This document shows, one piece after another, positions 12,388 to 23,145 of a stretch of 64,000 bases of DNA (within the stretch, counting starts at the first letter, position 1; every line of letters begins with the position of its first letter). The stretch lies in contig CAJNOL010000168.1 in NCBI GenBank assembly GCA_905250125.1, positions 103,874-167,873 of the forward strand. Direction: 5' to 3'. Under the pieces are notes generated by a model. It was given only the letters and a program-made list of their open reading frames with translations. It was not told where the DNA came from and made no database searches. Made by a program: the position numbers and the translations under genes. This DNA is from Rotaria sordida (taxonomy: Eukaryota; Rotifera; Eurotatoria; Philodinida; Philodinidae).

Positions 12388-14174
12388 TTAACCATATATT
12401 TGTTCAGATGAATATGCTTCATAGCCACTATCGCTACCAAGACCAGTTGAATAACCCCAATATCCCGAATCACCAGCTGATGATTCAAAACCGCTACTGT
12501 AGCCACCAGCACCGCCTAGACTATAGCCACCAGCACCGCCTAGACTATAGCCACCAGCACCGCCTAGATTATAGCCACCAGCACCACCTAGACTATAGCC
12601 ACCAACACCGCCTAGACCATAGCCACTACCTAAACTGTAGCCACCACCTCCTACTGTCGAAAGACCGCCACTGATACCATAGCCAGCACCACCTAATTGA
12701 TAACTTCCGTAATTAGCTGATTGCAAGCCATGTATTGCACCAGCAGGTGGTGACTAAACAAAAAAAAACAGGCAAACGAACAATAATGTTTGATTTTATG
12801 ATATAAAATGTACTAACAATATCTTCAACAACACCAGCTTGTCGAGCATGTGAAATAAGTGAGTGAGCATCTTCCAATTGAGTTCCATAACGTGCAACGT
12901 ATTCAGCTGGATTAACACATGCAACACCCATATTTACAAATCGACGAACAACCTGAGCTCTAGGTGGTTCATAACTATAAGTTAATGATAATAAGTATAA
13001 GTATTATTGAAGTTATCAATATTTTATACGTACTAAATAATAATATTACGTGGTTTGGGAATTATTGGAGGTGGAGCTCGTTGGAGAATCACACGACGTT
13101 TATGTTGAACTCGATATGGCAACCAACGCTCGACGATAATATCACGTGGTTTAGGTGGAAGAGGTGGTAAACGTTCGATAATAACCGAACGAGGTGGTAC
13201 AGGTATTGGTGGAAGCATCCTAGTAATCACTAGAAAATCAAAGATTTCTTCTTCTGTCACTACATTTATTAATCATCTTACCTTGTGTGGCTACTGGTGG
13301 TGGTAGTCTAGGTGGAGCTTCACGAATAACAACGGGTGGTAATACAGGTGGAGGTGGTGGACGTTGTCCTACATGATTAGAAATATAAAAATAGATTGTT
13401 TTAAATATTGATCTACTTACGAATATAAAGTGGTGGTGGTGGTGGTGGTTGAATTGGACGAACTTCTTTAATAATAAGAGGCTAAAATGATGAAAAAAAA
13501 AAAGAAAAATTTTTTCTATTCATTATAAATGATTCCTATTTGAAATACTTACACCTGGTGGAGGAACTGGTGGTGGTTGTAAAAATCTAACTGAAACTCG
13601 TTGAGTATATGTTTGTGCACCACCTGGAGCTGGTCGACGAATAATGTGAGGATTAGGATCTTGATATAGACCTTGAGCATCCGTTGCATAATGCGTTGCT
13701 AAGGAAGCTGCTTGGTGTCCGAAACCCCCTAAACCATAATTACCACCAACGGATGATGAGTAATATCCACTATTACCAATACCACTGGCTAGTAATACAG
13801 CGGAAGCGTCTTGCAAACCAAGACCATTAATGGATGATGAATAATATCCACCACTAATACCTCCACTACCACCTAGAACAACACCACCAACTCCAGCTCC
13901 ATATTCTGCTGTAGATGCTGTTTCATAACCTGAATAACCTCCAAATGCATCATCTTGTAAACCTCCACCATATGCAAGATCATATCCGTATGAAGCTACT
14001 CATAAATAATATTAGTATAGGTAAAGTAGATATATATATATATATGTATATATTTATTTTTTTGTTTATTTATATTTAACTATCTTGATTTTACGAAAAG
14101 TCGTCATCAAAATAAAAAATATACCTACCTCCACCGGAACCATTATGATAGAATGAAGATTGTTCCAAGGACAT
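12388..14174 (-). CDS. Gly/Tyr-rich and Pro-rich protein with KPRDIIVERWLPY motif, function unknown
   Basis: Seven exons: 14129-14174, 13553-13998, 13421-13481, 13282-13368, 13034-13229, 12818-12974 and 12388-12753, giving 452 residues. Residues ~1-160 are Gly/Tyr/Ser-rich (GGYSGYETAS, GGYYSSS). A proline-rich core follows (RPIQPPPPPPPLYIR). Next comes a repeat-like block with MLPPIPVPPRSVIIERLPPL, PPKPRDIIVERWLPYR and KRRVILQRAPPPIIPKPR, then a compact segment with VNPAEYVARYGTQLEDAHSL. The C-terminus is seven to eight tandem GGYSLGGA units. There is no signal peptide or membrane segment. Repeated V-I-E-R/P-P-K-P units recall articulin- or alveolin-like cytoskeletal repeats, but I cannot assign a family. 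A filament-forming or phase-separating structural protein is a reasonable guess. Confidence 0.75.
12498..12625 (-). repeat. 24-bp coding minisatellite (GGYSLGGA units)
   Basis: About five copies of a 24-nt unit (GCCTAGACTATAGCCACCAG and four more bases on the plus strand) with few substitutions, inside the last exon of the Gly/Tyr-rich gene. Each unit encodes one GGYSLGGA-type octapeptide. High identity between copies implies recent expansion, so copy number may vary between alleles. Confidence 0.8.
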
Positions 14175-15471
14175 ATTTCAGTTTATTACTACCGCTTTAA
14201 GATAAAACCTATCTAGAGATTAAAAAAATATTATATCCAATAAACAAGTTGTTTACATTCTTTTTATATAAATCAAAACTACATCTAACGAGTGAAAGTG
14301 TACAAAAAAGATAATTTATCCCAGTTTATATTCAGCAAGAGAGAGCTGATGACGTCCGTTTCTTCATCCATACCTCATGGTTAGTCGAGTGTGCAATTTA
14401 TGTTTCTTTCGCTCGTCTTTTGCTGGTTATCAGCACTTTTACGTTTGATGTACATACACAAACAAAAAAAAATTACGTTCGCGTACTACAGCTAACATAA
14501 TCAAGGACATCTTTCACTATGTATGATTGTTGACGGCGTGCATTACTTAATTATTCATTTATTTTTCATTCTTATATGTGCATAAGTCAAAGGCGATCGA
14601 TAGACATTACCCTTGAAATAACTATATGCTCAAATATAATAAATAGTACGTTTTTTTACTACTTAAATATTTCTATATACAACAATCATCGTAATAAAAA
14701 CTTGATTTTCATTGTTGATTAGTGACGATAAAACATCAATCTTAAACAAAAGCAATATATATTTAGACATTGAAACAATGATTTTTGTTTACACATATCT
14801 CTTGTCTTAATCAAAATGTGTATTATTGATGTTTTTCTATTATTATTATATGTATATCAGCATAAAAAGAAGAGACAATCTATATATCCAAGGCTGGAAA
14901 CTAAATGAATCCATATTGATTTTTGAATCAATCAAATATACAATCATAGTAATACAGTTGAAAAAAATAATTACATCATAATCTACTTTTATAAAAAAAA
15001 AGAAAAAGAAAAATTCTAAAGAAATGAATGAAATTTAATCGATGACATGACATATTTCTTCTTGAATATGAAATATTGCTTTGATAATCTTATTTTAAGA
15101 CTACTAATGTATTTTTCAAAGTCATGCTTTTAATCTAGGTCAAAGAATATCCTTTTGAACCTAGTACGTATAATCACATTTTCAACGCTCGTTCTTTTTT
15201 TAGAAGCACTACTATGTGCGATGTTTTTTATTTCAAGGATAAGAACAAAAGCCAATTCAAACCAATATAATACTCCCACTAGTATTGACAATGTTTACTA
15301 TTCAATTTTTTCATCAAATGATAGATTTGTCGTTTTTGCTTTATTACAAATAACAAATGATATGAAAACAATGAAATTGATACAACAAAAAAACAAAACG
15401 ACTAATTTGTTTTTGCTTTTGTTTTTATTTTTATTCAAATCAAGAAAAAAACATCCAAATATTTTACGAAG
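14175..15471. other. Intergenic, no gene supported
   Basis: Spacer between the start of the Gly/Tyr-rich gene and the stop of the metalloprotease gene. An open frame on the plus strand (15155-15475) has a hydrophobic start, but its C-terminal half is lysine-rich low complexity and it has no splice support, so I do not call it. Confidence 0.5.
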
Positions 15472-15952
15472 TTAATATTTTAACAAAAAACAAAGACTTA
15501 TCAAAATCATCAATATAAACATTGAATCTATTCGATTTATTCTTGTTTTATTAAATAAAGCAACAATAGAATTGCCTTTTGGTGAACATTTTGCACAACA
15601 TACATGTTTTATATAAAGATCAAGTGTAGTTGAATCATCAATTTTTGGACATATTTGTGATGGTTCACATAAAAAATCATTTTCCCAATCAATACATTCA
15701 ATATTATGATGTATATCATGATTACTAGCTACTAATTCTTTAGGATTATTACTTGAACTACAATGTGTATTTAAATAAAGTATTTCAGTATCAAAATCAT
15801 TATTAAATAATAATGGATCAATATCATTCTTTGAAACACATTTATCACGATAACATATTGAATTTTCACCACATTCCGAGCCTGGTAACATCGGACTATA
15901 AGCAGATTTATATTCTAAAATTTATTATTCTTATATAAAATAAATCAAAAAA

Positions 15953-15989
<37 letters not shown>

Positions 15990-18741
15990 ATTTATTGAGC
16001 TAAAACATACCACCATTTGATTCACCGATATAATAACGTAAATATAAACATCGACTAGCTACATCGGATGACATAAATGTAAAAGATGAAACTTCTCCTA
16101 AACATTGTGAATTAGGTTCAATCATTTTTGCTTGTTGATCATTATTCATACGTTTTCCAGGCAATGTTGAATATTTATTTTTAATTGGTTGATAATTATC
16201 TGGTTTATTAAATAGACATTCAAATTGACAAATATTTTCATTAATCCAATTATTTTCACATTTTGTCCAATGTGCTTGTTCATATGAAGCTGTATGTGAT
16301 TTTGTCATAACTGACATATATGATGTTGTATAACATGGAGTATCAATTTGATGAACAAGTCCAAGTTGATGACCAAATTCATGAGCAAGATAAAATGCTG
16401 CATTTTGATATGGAAGTATATACATGATTTCTTTCGAAAATTGTTGAATATTTAATACAAAAAAAAGAAAATCTAACTCACTATAACTTGGATGACAAAC
16501 TCCTTTTAACATAGCATAACCTTGAGCAGCATTGGGTCCTTCCCAAGGTTGATACCAGAGTAATACAATTGAATCGTATCTATTAGAAGAATAGTATCGG
16601 TAAAATTGCCTTTCTTTTTTTAAAGATGTTTTCGAAAGAAATATCACATAGCATCCAATTTCAAATATAATTAGTTATATTTCTGAACTTCATTAAACAC
16701 GTGATTCAAAATCAAGTTTTGATTAATTGTCAGAGCATATGTTAATAATATCTGTAGGCTACATAGATCTATCTACATGAAAAAATGACGGATTAAAATT
16801 TTGTCTATGAATTAGCTCTTTACAGGAAACAATAAGTCTCTAGTTGAAACGTAACCGAAACGGTATATTAGGTTAAACTAACATCAGTCTTTTCCTAACA
16901 AGACTCGAAGTAGAACACAAATCGGACCTGAAATTCAATCTGAATATGTATCTCAAATTCAACTGAGTTCAAATCTAAAACAGTCAATAGCTCTAAAATT
17001 CCGCACCGTTTATGGGAATCGGTTTAATAGTAGTAGAAATTTATTCAAAGCTTTTTTACATACGGATAAGATAAGCAAGTGCTACGATTAAGTATTATTA
17101 TTTTTATAATGAAAGTAATTTTGCTTGTTATCTATGCAGTGGTTCATATATATGATTTTTAGTTGTCAAACACTTAGCGATCTGCAGTTTTCAAAAATCG
17201 AAAAAGAAGAACTCCGGACGTCTTTCTATCTGATATTATAGAAAACAAAATTTTTTAAAGACCCATCATCTACTCAAAATATTCATCAAAATTCAAAAAA
17301 ATGGTGTTTCATTTCAAGGAAATTTTGATAAAAACTCAGAAAATTTGCTAAACAAAAATCAATAGAATTTATATAATCTGACCGAATAGATATGCATTGC
17401 ATTTGTTTAGTATCAAGATATAAGAAGATAAATACCGGAAGCATGCCTTGAACTATGAATCTGAAGTTTCTCTATAAGAAACACATGTCAAAATCAAAAT
17501 TGTATCCAAAAGAAACACGGTTTTTATACATTAAAATTTTTTGAGAAGATAATAGGTTTTAAAATAGTTTTGTTTTATATATTATCAGATAAAAACACAT
17601 CCAGAGTCTTCTTCTTTCGATTGCTGAAAATTGTAGATCACTAACTATTGCAGTTTTCAAGTTATTAGGATTACATCCACTCCTCTTTAATACTAGCGTG
17701 AACATTAGATTGTTTTAAAGTCAACAATTGTGAAATTTCGAATTTTCAAAGATGAAATTTTTTTTTTTTTTTGCAAGAAACTTGATACCCAACGGGCTAC
17801 AATAATGCGTTTTACTTATGGAGGACGAATTTTACCATTTAAATTGACTATTAGTTATGAAAATTTATTTTATCTACATCAATATATTTCGTTTTCACTT
17901 ATTGTTATTCTCTTAGATCACAATTGAAAATTATCTATGAAATCCTTCATATATACTTTTCTTACTTGACAGTAGTATTTATTTTCGTTATTCATATGAA
18001 AAAAAAAATACTTTGAATAAATTTCTACCACTAACAAAAACATCAGTTCGTTCAAGCAAACTGGAACGGAGACATCTCAATTTTTTATCATAGTGCTATT
18101 GATGATCCATTCTATATATATCGATCTTCAACATATAATTTCACTCATAAGTGCATGAAATAGCACATTATTTCGAATTTCAATTTTTGAATTTTTCATC
18201 AGCATCCAAACTTTAATCTATGATTCAAATCAAATTTTTTTTTGCAAATGATTCACTTAAAAACTGATTTTATCGATATTACTTCTTTGTTTTTTTTTTT
18301 ACCTATCATAATCAGATACAGATTGTCTAAGAATGTATTCATATTCATATGGTTCTTGTGATTTTGGTTGAACAATATTTAAATGAACTATATTTGAAAT
18401 GATTATTTCTATTTTAATATCGAGATCATTTTCTGATTGAAATATCTATAGTAAATATAACAAATGCAACAAAAAAAAAAAAGATTTTATTTATCTACAA
18501 TATTTGCTGTATCAACAATTGTACGTATATAATCTTCATAAGATATTTCTGATAAGTTTGGAAAATAATTTGAATCAATAACAAATAAAGTTTCAACAAA
18601 TGCATAATATCGTTGACCATCAATTAATAATGGTAGAAAAAAAAGAAAAGAAAATTCGATTATGAACATAAAATTTAAGTATAAGAACAATACTGTTAAC
18701 TTAAAGTTATTTTTTATTTTATTTATTATCATTACGCGCAC
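15472..18741 (-). CDS. ADAM/ADAMTS-like zinc metalloprotease with hydrophobic C-tail
   Basis: Five exons: 18499-18741, 18303-18445, 16482-16579, 16011-16430 and 15472-15914, giving 448 residues. A hydrophobic N-terminus (FLYLNFMFIIEFSFLFFLPL) leads directly into the metalloprotease domain (RYYAFVETLFVIDSNYF...). The reprolysin zinc site is complete: HEFGHQLGLVH at about residue 178, with the Glu and three His present. Downstream, PGSECGENSICYRDKCV matches the Cys-rich module after the catalytic domain of ADAMTS proteins. The C-terminus (DSMFILMILISLCFLLKY) ends in a hydrophobic tail with only two residues after it, like a GPI signal or tail anchor. I see no prodomain. Either the first exon is missed or the enzyme lacks the usual Cys-switch inhibition. 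Intron 2 is 1.7 kb and contains a foldback element; intron 4 has a 34-base A run. Confidence 0.8.
15954..15987. repeat. Poly(A) run of 34 in metalloprotease intron 4
   Basis: Uninterrupted A run on the plus strand in the 96-nt intron between the last two metalloprotease exons. On the coding strand it is T and lies between the donor and the acceptor. Its length may be unreliable in the assembly. Confidence 0.9.
17161..17664. mobile_element. Foldback element in metalloprotease intron 2
   Basis: Arms of about 185 nt, 17161-17345 and 17480-17664, are imperfect inverted copies. GATCTGCAGTTTTCAAAAAT pairs with minus-strand GATCTACAATTTTCAGCAAT, and TATCTGATATTATAGAAAAC with TATCTGATAATATATAAAAC. 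The rest of the intron (16580-17160 and 17665-18302) shows nothing I recognise. Confidence 0.65.
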
Positions 18742-18799
18742 TATACTACATTTAACAATGAAAACAAAAAAAAATGTTTATATAGAAAATATATGTTTA

Positions 18800-19172
18800 T
18801 TATTGAAAATGACCATTAAGTTCAGCAATAAGAAAATCTTCATCTGTCATTGGTATTGCTTCATCAGTTTTGAATTTCTTTGGTGTACATATTGGTTGAT
18901 TGGAAAGACTAGGGTACAAAAAAAAAACGAATACGAGGGAAAAAATCAAGAGATAGAATTACCTTAATAATTCTTGTTTGTTTTGATCAATTGCTATGTA
19001 TATGTGTGATATTTGTTTGTATCGTTCAAGTACTGCAGTTTTTTGTCTATTAATTAATTCAATATATTCTTGTTTGTATTGTTTCGTTACCTGAAAAATA
19101 CAAAAGCAATTTTTCAATCTACCAAATGAACAAAAAAAAAAAAAAACCTACCATTTGTTTAGTTGAAGACAT
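18800..19172 (-). CDS. 85-residue coiled-coil protein, unrecognised
   Basis: Three exons: 19152-19172, 18963-19090 and 18800-18908, in frame across a phase-0 and a phase-2 GT/AG intron. The protein begins MSSTKQMVTKQYKQEYIELI and has a helical, charged middle with coiled-coil character (RQKTAVLERYKQIS...AIDQNKQELL). It ends with an acidic tail (AIPMTDEDFLIAELNGHFQ). There is no signal or membrane segment. It looks like a small subunit of a larger complex. I could not match it to a family. It starts 838 bp from the divergent 241-residue gene and ends 59 bp before the start of the metalloprotease gene on the same strand. Confidence 0.65.
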
Positions 19173-20010
19173 GATCAATAATAATAATATTCGACAAAAT
19201 TCTAATTCATGTTGATGATTTATTATATAGACATCGTAGTAGTTAATTCGATCGCATCAATTAAACATCATCGATAATTTTCATGAGTATGATCGAGAGA
19301 AAAGAATACATCAATTAAGTTATAAATTTTATTTCTATACATTCATTAACAAAAGAAAAAAAAAAAGAAGATGAATTTTCTATCAATATATTATTATATT
19401 GCACGAGTTCGATTAGTTGTTTTCAATGTTTTGAAAATACATTATTCAATAACAGATATGATTCACAGTAATTCAATTCAAGTATTTTTTTTTTTTTTCG
19501 AAGACCTTATTTTCTTATGTTATTCACCTACAATTTTTTTTAATGTCAGCACATAGATGTTAGTTTGATGAATAATTACTATATAAAATTTTGTTAGTTT
19601 TTTTTTCTTTTTACATTGGAACGTGATGAGAATAATAGTAAGGTAGATGTTCTTTTTAAATCTTTTGTTTCTTATAAAAATAAACATATCAGCTAAAACA
19701 ACCAAACAGAATTAAAATAACAAAAATAGTGTAGTTTGTGATGATCAGAACTGTACGTGTTAGATTATAAATTGAAGTAATCGTATGTGCGTCACATACA
19801 AGAGAGTATCCGCCCAAAAAAAAAAGGTGGATGACGATTAGACAAGTGTTTTTTCTCTCGTTCGCTCTGCAATAGTATTCCACACGCTCAAGTGGAAAAA
19901 TATTGTACTTCTTCAACATCTCTTTCTCTTTCATTGTTGCTGACAAATAAAAAAACATAGCTATCGTCGTTTTATCGGTCATATTTTTGTTAAGTAAAGA
20001 GAGTCGTGTG
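19173..20010. other. Divergent intergenic region
   Basis: Lies between the starts of the 85-residue gene (-) and the 241-residue gene (+), so it may carry both promoters. It contains T-rich runs near 19484-19498. Open frames here on both strands lack motifs and splice structure. Confidence 0.45.
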
Positions 20011-20853
20011 ATGTTGAAAAAGCTTGATAATTCATCTAAATTAAAACTAGTCACAAATTTTCCACCCTCAAAACCGTCTAGTGTTACAAGTTCCGTATAT
20101 TTTGGTAATGCAAATGCACAACGTTCTTTAAAAAACCAAGGGTAATTATCTTTTTTTGTTTATATTTATTCCGGCACTTCTTATATTGATTCAATTGTAT
20201 TAAGATCATTTCAACCTTTTCGTCCTCAATCAAAAAATAAAGGTGAACGAACTGTCATCGAAGTATCAAAAAATCCTTATTCGCTTGTTCAAAGTCATCC
20301 ATGGAAACCTGAATATAGACAACTTTTTACTCGAGAAAAAATTAAAAAAGCGATGACTAAAGATTCATATATAACGCAAAAACGAACTATTGCTCATGCA
20401 AAAGAAAGTATTACAACACAAGAAGAATGTTGTCCTGTATTAATACCAGCTAATGTTGTTCATATTGAAACACCAAATATTCAGGAACCGACGAAATTCT
20501 TAGGTTAGTTTATTTTCTTTTATTTAATATTTATATTTGAAATAATGAATATTTTAGTACCGAGCATTATTCGTTACTTAAGAAGTAATGAATTATTACC
20601 ATCGGAACAATTTATATCACAAAGTACAACGGAAAAATTTGTAGAATCTCAATTAGAATTTGAAACACCAACAACATTATCGACTATTCATATTAATACA
20701 ACAACTGGTAATGCTTCAAATTTAGTAACAAATGATCGATTATTAAATAGAGCTAAGATGAGAATTGATGCATCTGTTATTCGACGACCACCGAGAAGAT
20801 TATTAATTAATGTAACTCATGAAACGCTTGTACCATTATCAATATACGGTTAA
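20011..20853 (+). CDS. 241-residue protein, unrecognised
   Basis: Three exons, 20011-20141, 20205-20503 and 20558-20853, joined by phase-2 and phase-1 introns of 63 and 54 nt. The protein is hydrophilic. It has SSVTSSVYFGNANAQRSLK near the N-terminus, a basic middle (PWKPEYRQLFTREKIKKAM and SYITQKRTIAHAKES), a CC pair (EECCPVLIPANVVHIE), and a C-terminal part rich in Thr/Ser ending RRPPRRLLINVTHETLVPLS. No signal peptide or membrane helix. Clean exon structure argues that it is real. I recognise no family; a cytoskeletal or ciliary accessory protein is only a guess. Confidence 0.7.
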
Positions 20854-23145
20854 GAAAAATAAACTTTGACGATTTACTACTAGTTTGTAGTCAGATACGA
20901 TATAATTATTTTCTTTTTTGAATGATGTTTGATTGCGATTTATTTAGCTTTTTTGTTGCATATTAAAACAAAGTATCTCATTTTTGTTGTGACCAGTGAT
21001 TGTATGAAAAGCCAAACAAATCTCATTATTTCATTATTATCTAAAAACAAAATAAAATAATTAAAAAAAAATTTCCTTGTATGTAAATTTATTTTAATAG
21101 TTTGTGTTCTCATATTTTATTTGGAAAATTACTTCTTAAATTGTTTTTTTCCTGTGAAGAAAATCATATCTTGAAATAATAATAGCTTCGAAGAGTAAAA
21201 AGAATATGAAAACATAGGTTAGTTTATTAATATTATTGTTTGATGTAATTTTAAAATTCAAAAAAAAAAAAAAAAGTTGATGTTGTTTCATTTTATCCAA
21301 ATGTATCATGGTTTAATGATAAAATAGTCCATGAATGTAACAGGAAATTTTCATATTCTTTGATAAGAGAATAGTTCTAAAGGTATGAGAGAAAGCATAC
21401 GTCATAAACTGCGCAAAAATCAAATAGGAAAAAATTTGAGAAGATTTATTCATTTGGAAGTTTCATTTCTTTAGTTTAAAATATGTTTTGATGGAAGAGT
21501 ATTTGATTCAAGAATCTCTTCTCAGAATAGGTTTACCATTTAGAAAAGTTTATTTGAGCTGAAATTTGTAGGAATGAGTGGCTCCAGTGAGAAATGCTTC
21601 TGATAAATATTTCAGTCCACAACACGTCAAACTAGAACAAAGTTTCGACTTATTCATGATCCATTTAGGAGAATTTTTATAACCTAGTCATTAGAAGAAG
21701 TACAGAGGTCGTGATGGTTTCAAATTAAAGCCAATGTCTTCGTACAGTTTTTATTCGAACAGAATTTTGAAATTCGCTTCCATTAATTTTTTATGATCCT
21801 TGAGGCATATATGATGTTGATATAAACAAAAACAAAATGTCACTTCACGATACTAAACCTCACTTTTTTCGATACAGAAACCAACGATAAAAAATCTACT
21901 CGAACAAAAGTTTACTCTTATTTAGATCTTTAAAAAATGAAATTTAGTTTTATTTTGAAGCAGGTAGGGAAAGTTTCAATTTTTCTGATTGAAAATTATG
22001 TTCTGAAAAACATGGTAAATAAGTTTAGACATAATTTCTTTCATTAAAATCTAGAAAAAAAAATGGCATACTGATAACGTATGTATTCAAGCGGAATTTT
22101 TAAAAGCAGATAATAGATGACATAAACAAGCACCATCTGTCGTTCTTAAACTACATAAGAATCTTTATACAACGCTGATGCAAATGAAACGATAGTCTTC
22201 TCAAAATTAAAAACAATTTAAGCAACGACTAGGAAACTTTCTTGAAAAACACGATAGTAGAATCAAAATTTCCTCCAGAAGTCTGTCAAAATCCAGCCTT
22301 TTCCCCGAAAGTCATGGACATTCTGAGAGGAAATTCTGCTCCATCATTCTATGATAAATGCACAACTTCGGTTTTTTTTCGAAAAATTAGGTTTTCTGAT
22401 GGGAAGCGTTAAAGTACTTATAGAGGCATAAACTGATGCATTGATTGATGGCCGAAGTTTTTCGACAAAGTTTTCTTAGTTTCGAGAAATTTTAACAGAA
22501 AAAGATGATAGAGACCTAATTGACAAGAGACTAGACAGTAACATATCAAAAAATTGATTTGGTATGTCGGAAATTTTTAAAAATTAAACATTTATTTTTG
22601 TATCGCGGCTGAATGGCTTGACCGTTGGCAGCGGCAGTGGTTTAGTTGATCGGCTTACATTTCTAAGTGTTTATGAACTGCCGAGTACATATATTTGGAT
22701 ACTAAGTCGAGAGTTTTGAATTTGTTTGTTTCAAAAAAAAAAATAAATACTCAATTATGTCAATATCAGAAACTCAAAATCTTACTCACAATTGTGTTCA
22801 TAGCCGTATTTTGTTTTGCAATGTAAACAGATGTATGATCATGAACAAAAATATTCAAAAAATTTATATTTTATTTCTATATTAGAATAAAACTGTTTAT
22901 AATTAGATTATTTGAATAACAAAGTAAAGACACTGAACAACTATCTATTTTTCTATTGGGATACTTTTATAGTTGAGTTATACATCGAAAAAAATATAGA
23001 ACTTGAGTATTTTGTTATAAAATTAAAATTAGACATCATATTTAGAAAAACAAAATGCAAATGATACATAAAATATATTTCACACTTTGAAATGAACTAC
23101 TACGCTAGAATAGTAAGTCTGTATTAATTTATTAAAAAAGAATAA
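20854..23145. other. Intergenic, 2.3 kb
   Basis: Spacer between the convergent 241-residue gene and AMDHD1. AT-rich, with no supported gene. The block from 21.3 to 22.6 kb has somewhat higher sequence complexity and may be old transposon sequence, but I could not find matching arms. Confidence 0.4.

Noticed and set aside
15155-15475. Plus-strand frame of 106 codons with a hydrophobic start
   Set aside because: C-terminal half is lysine/phenylalanine low complexity, it abuts the metalloprotease stop, and there is no splice or domain support.
22610-22690. Sequence with a tRNA-like A-box (GGTTTAGTTGATCGG)
   Set aside because: No B-box, no foldable anticodon or acceptor stem; not a tRNA or clear SINE head.
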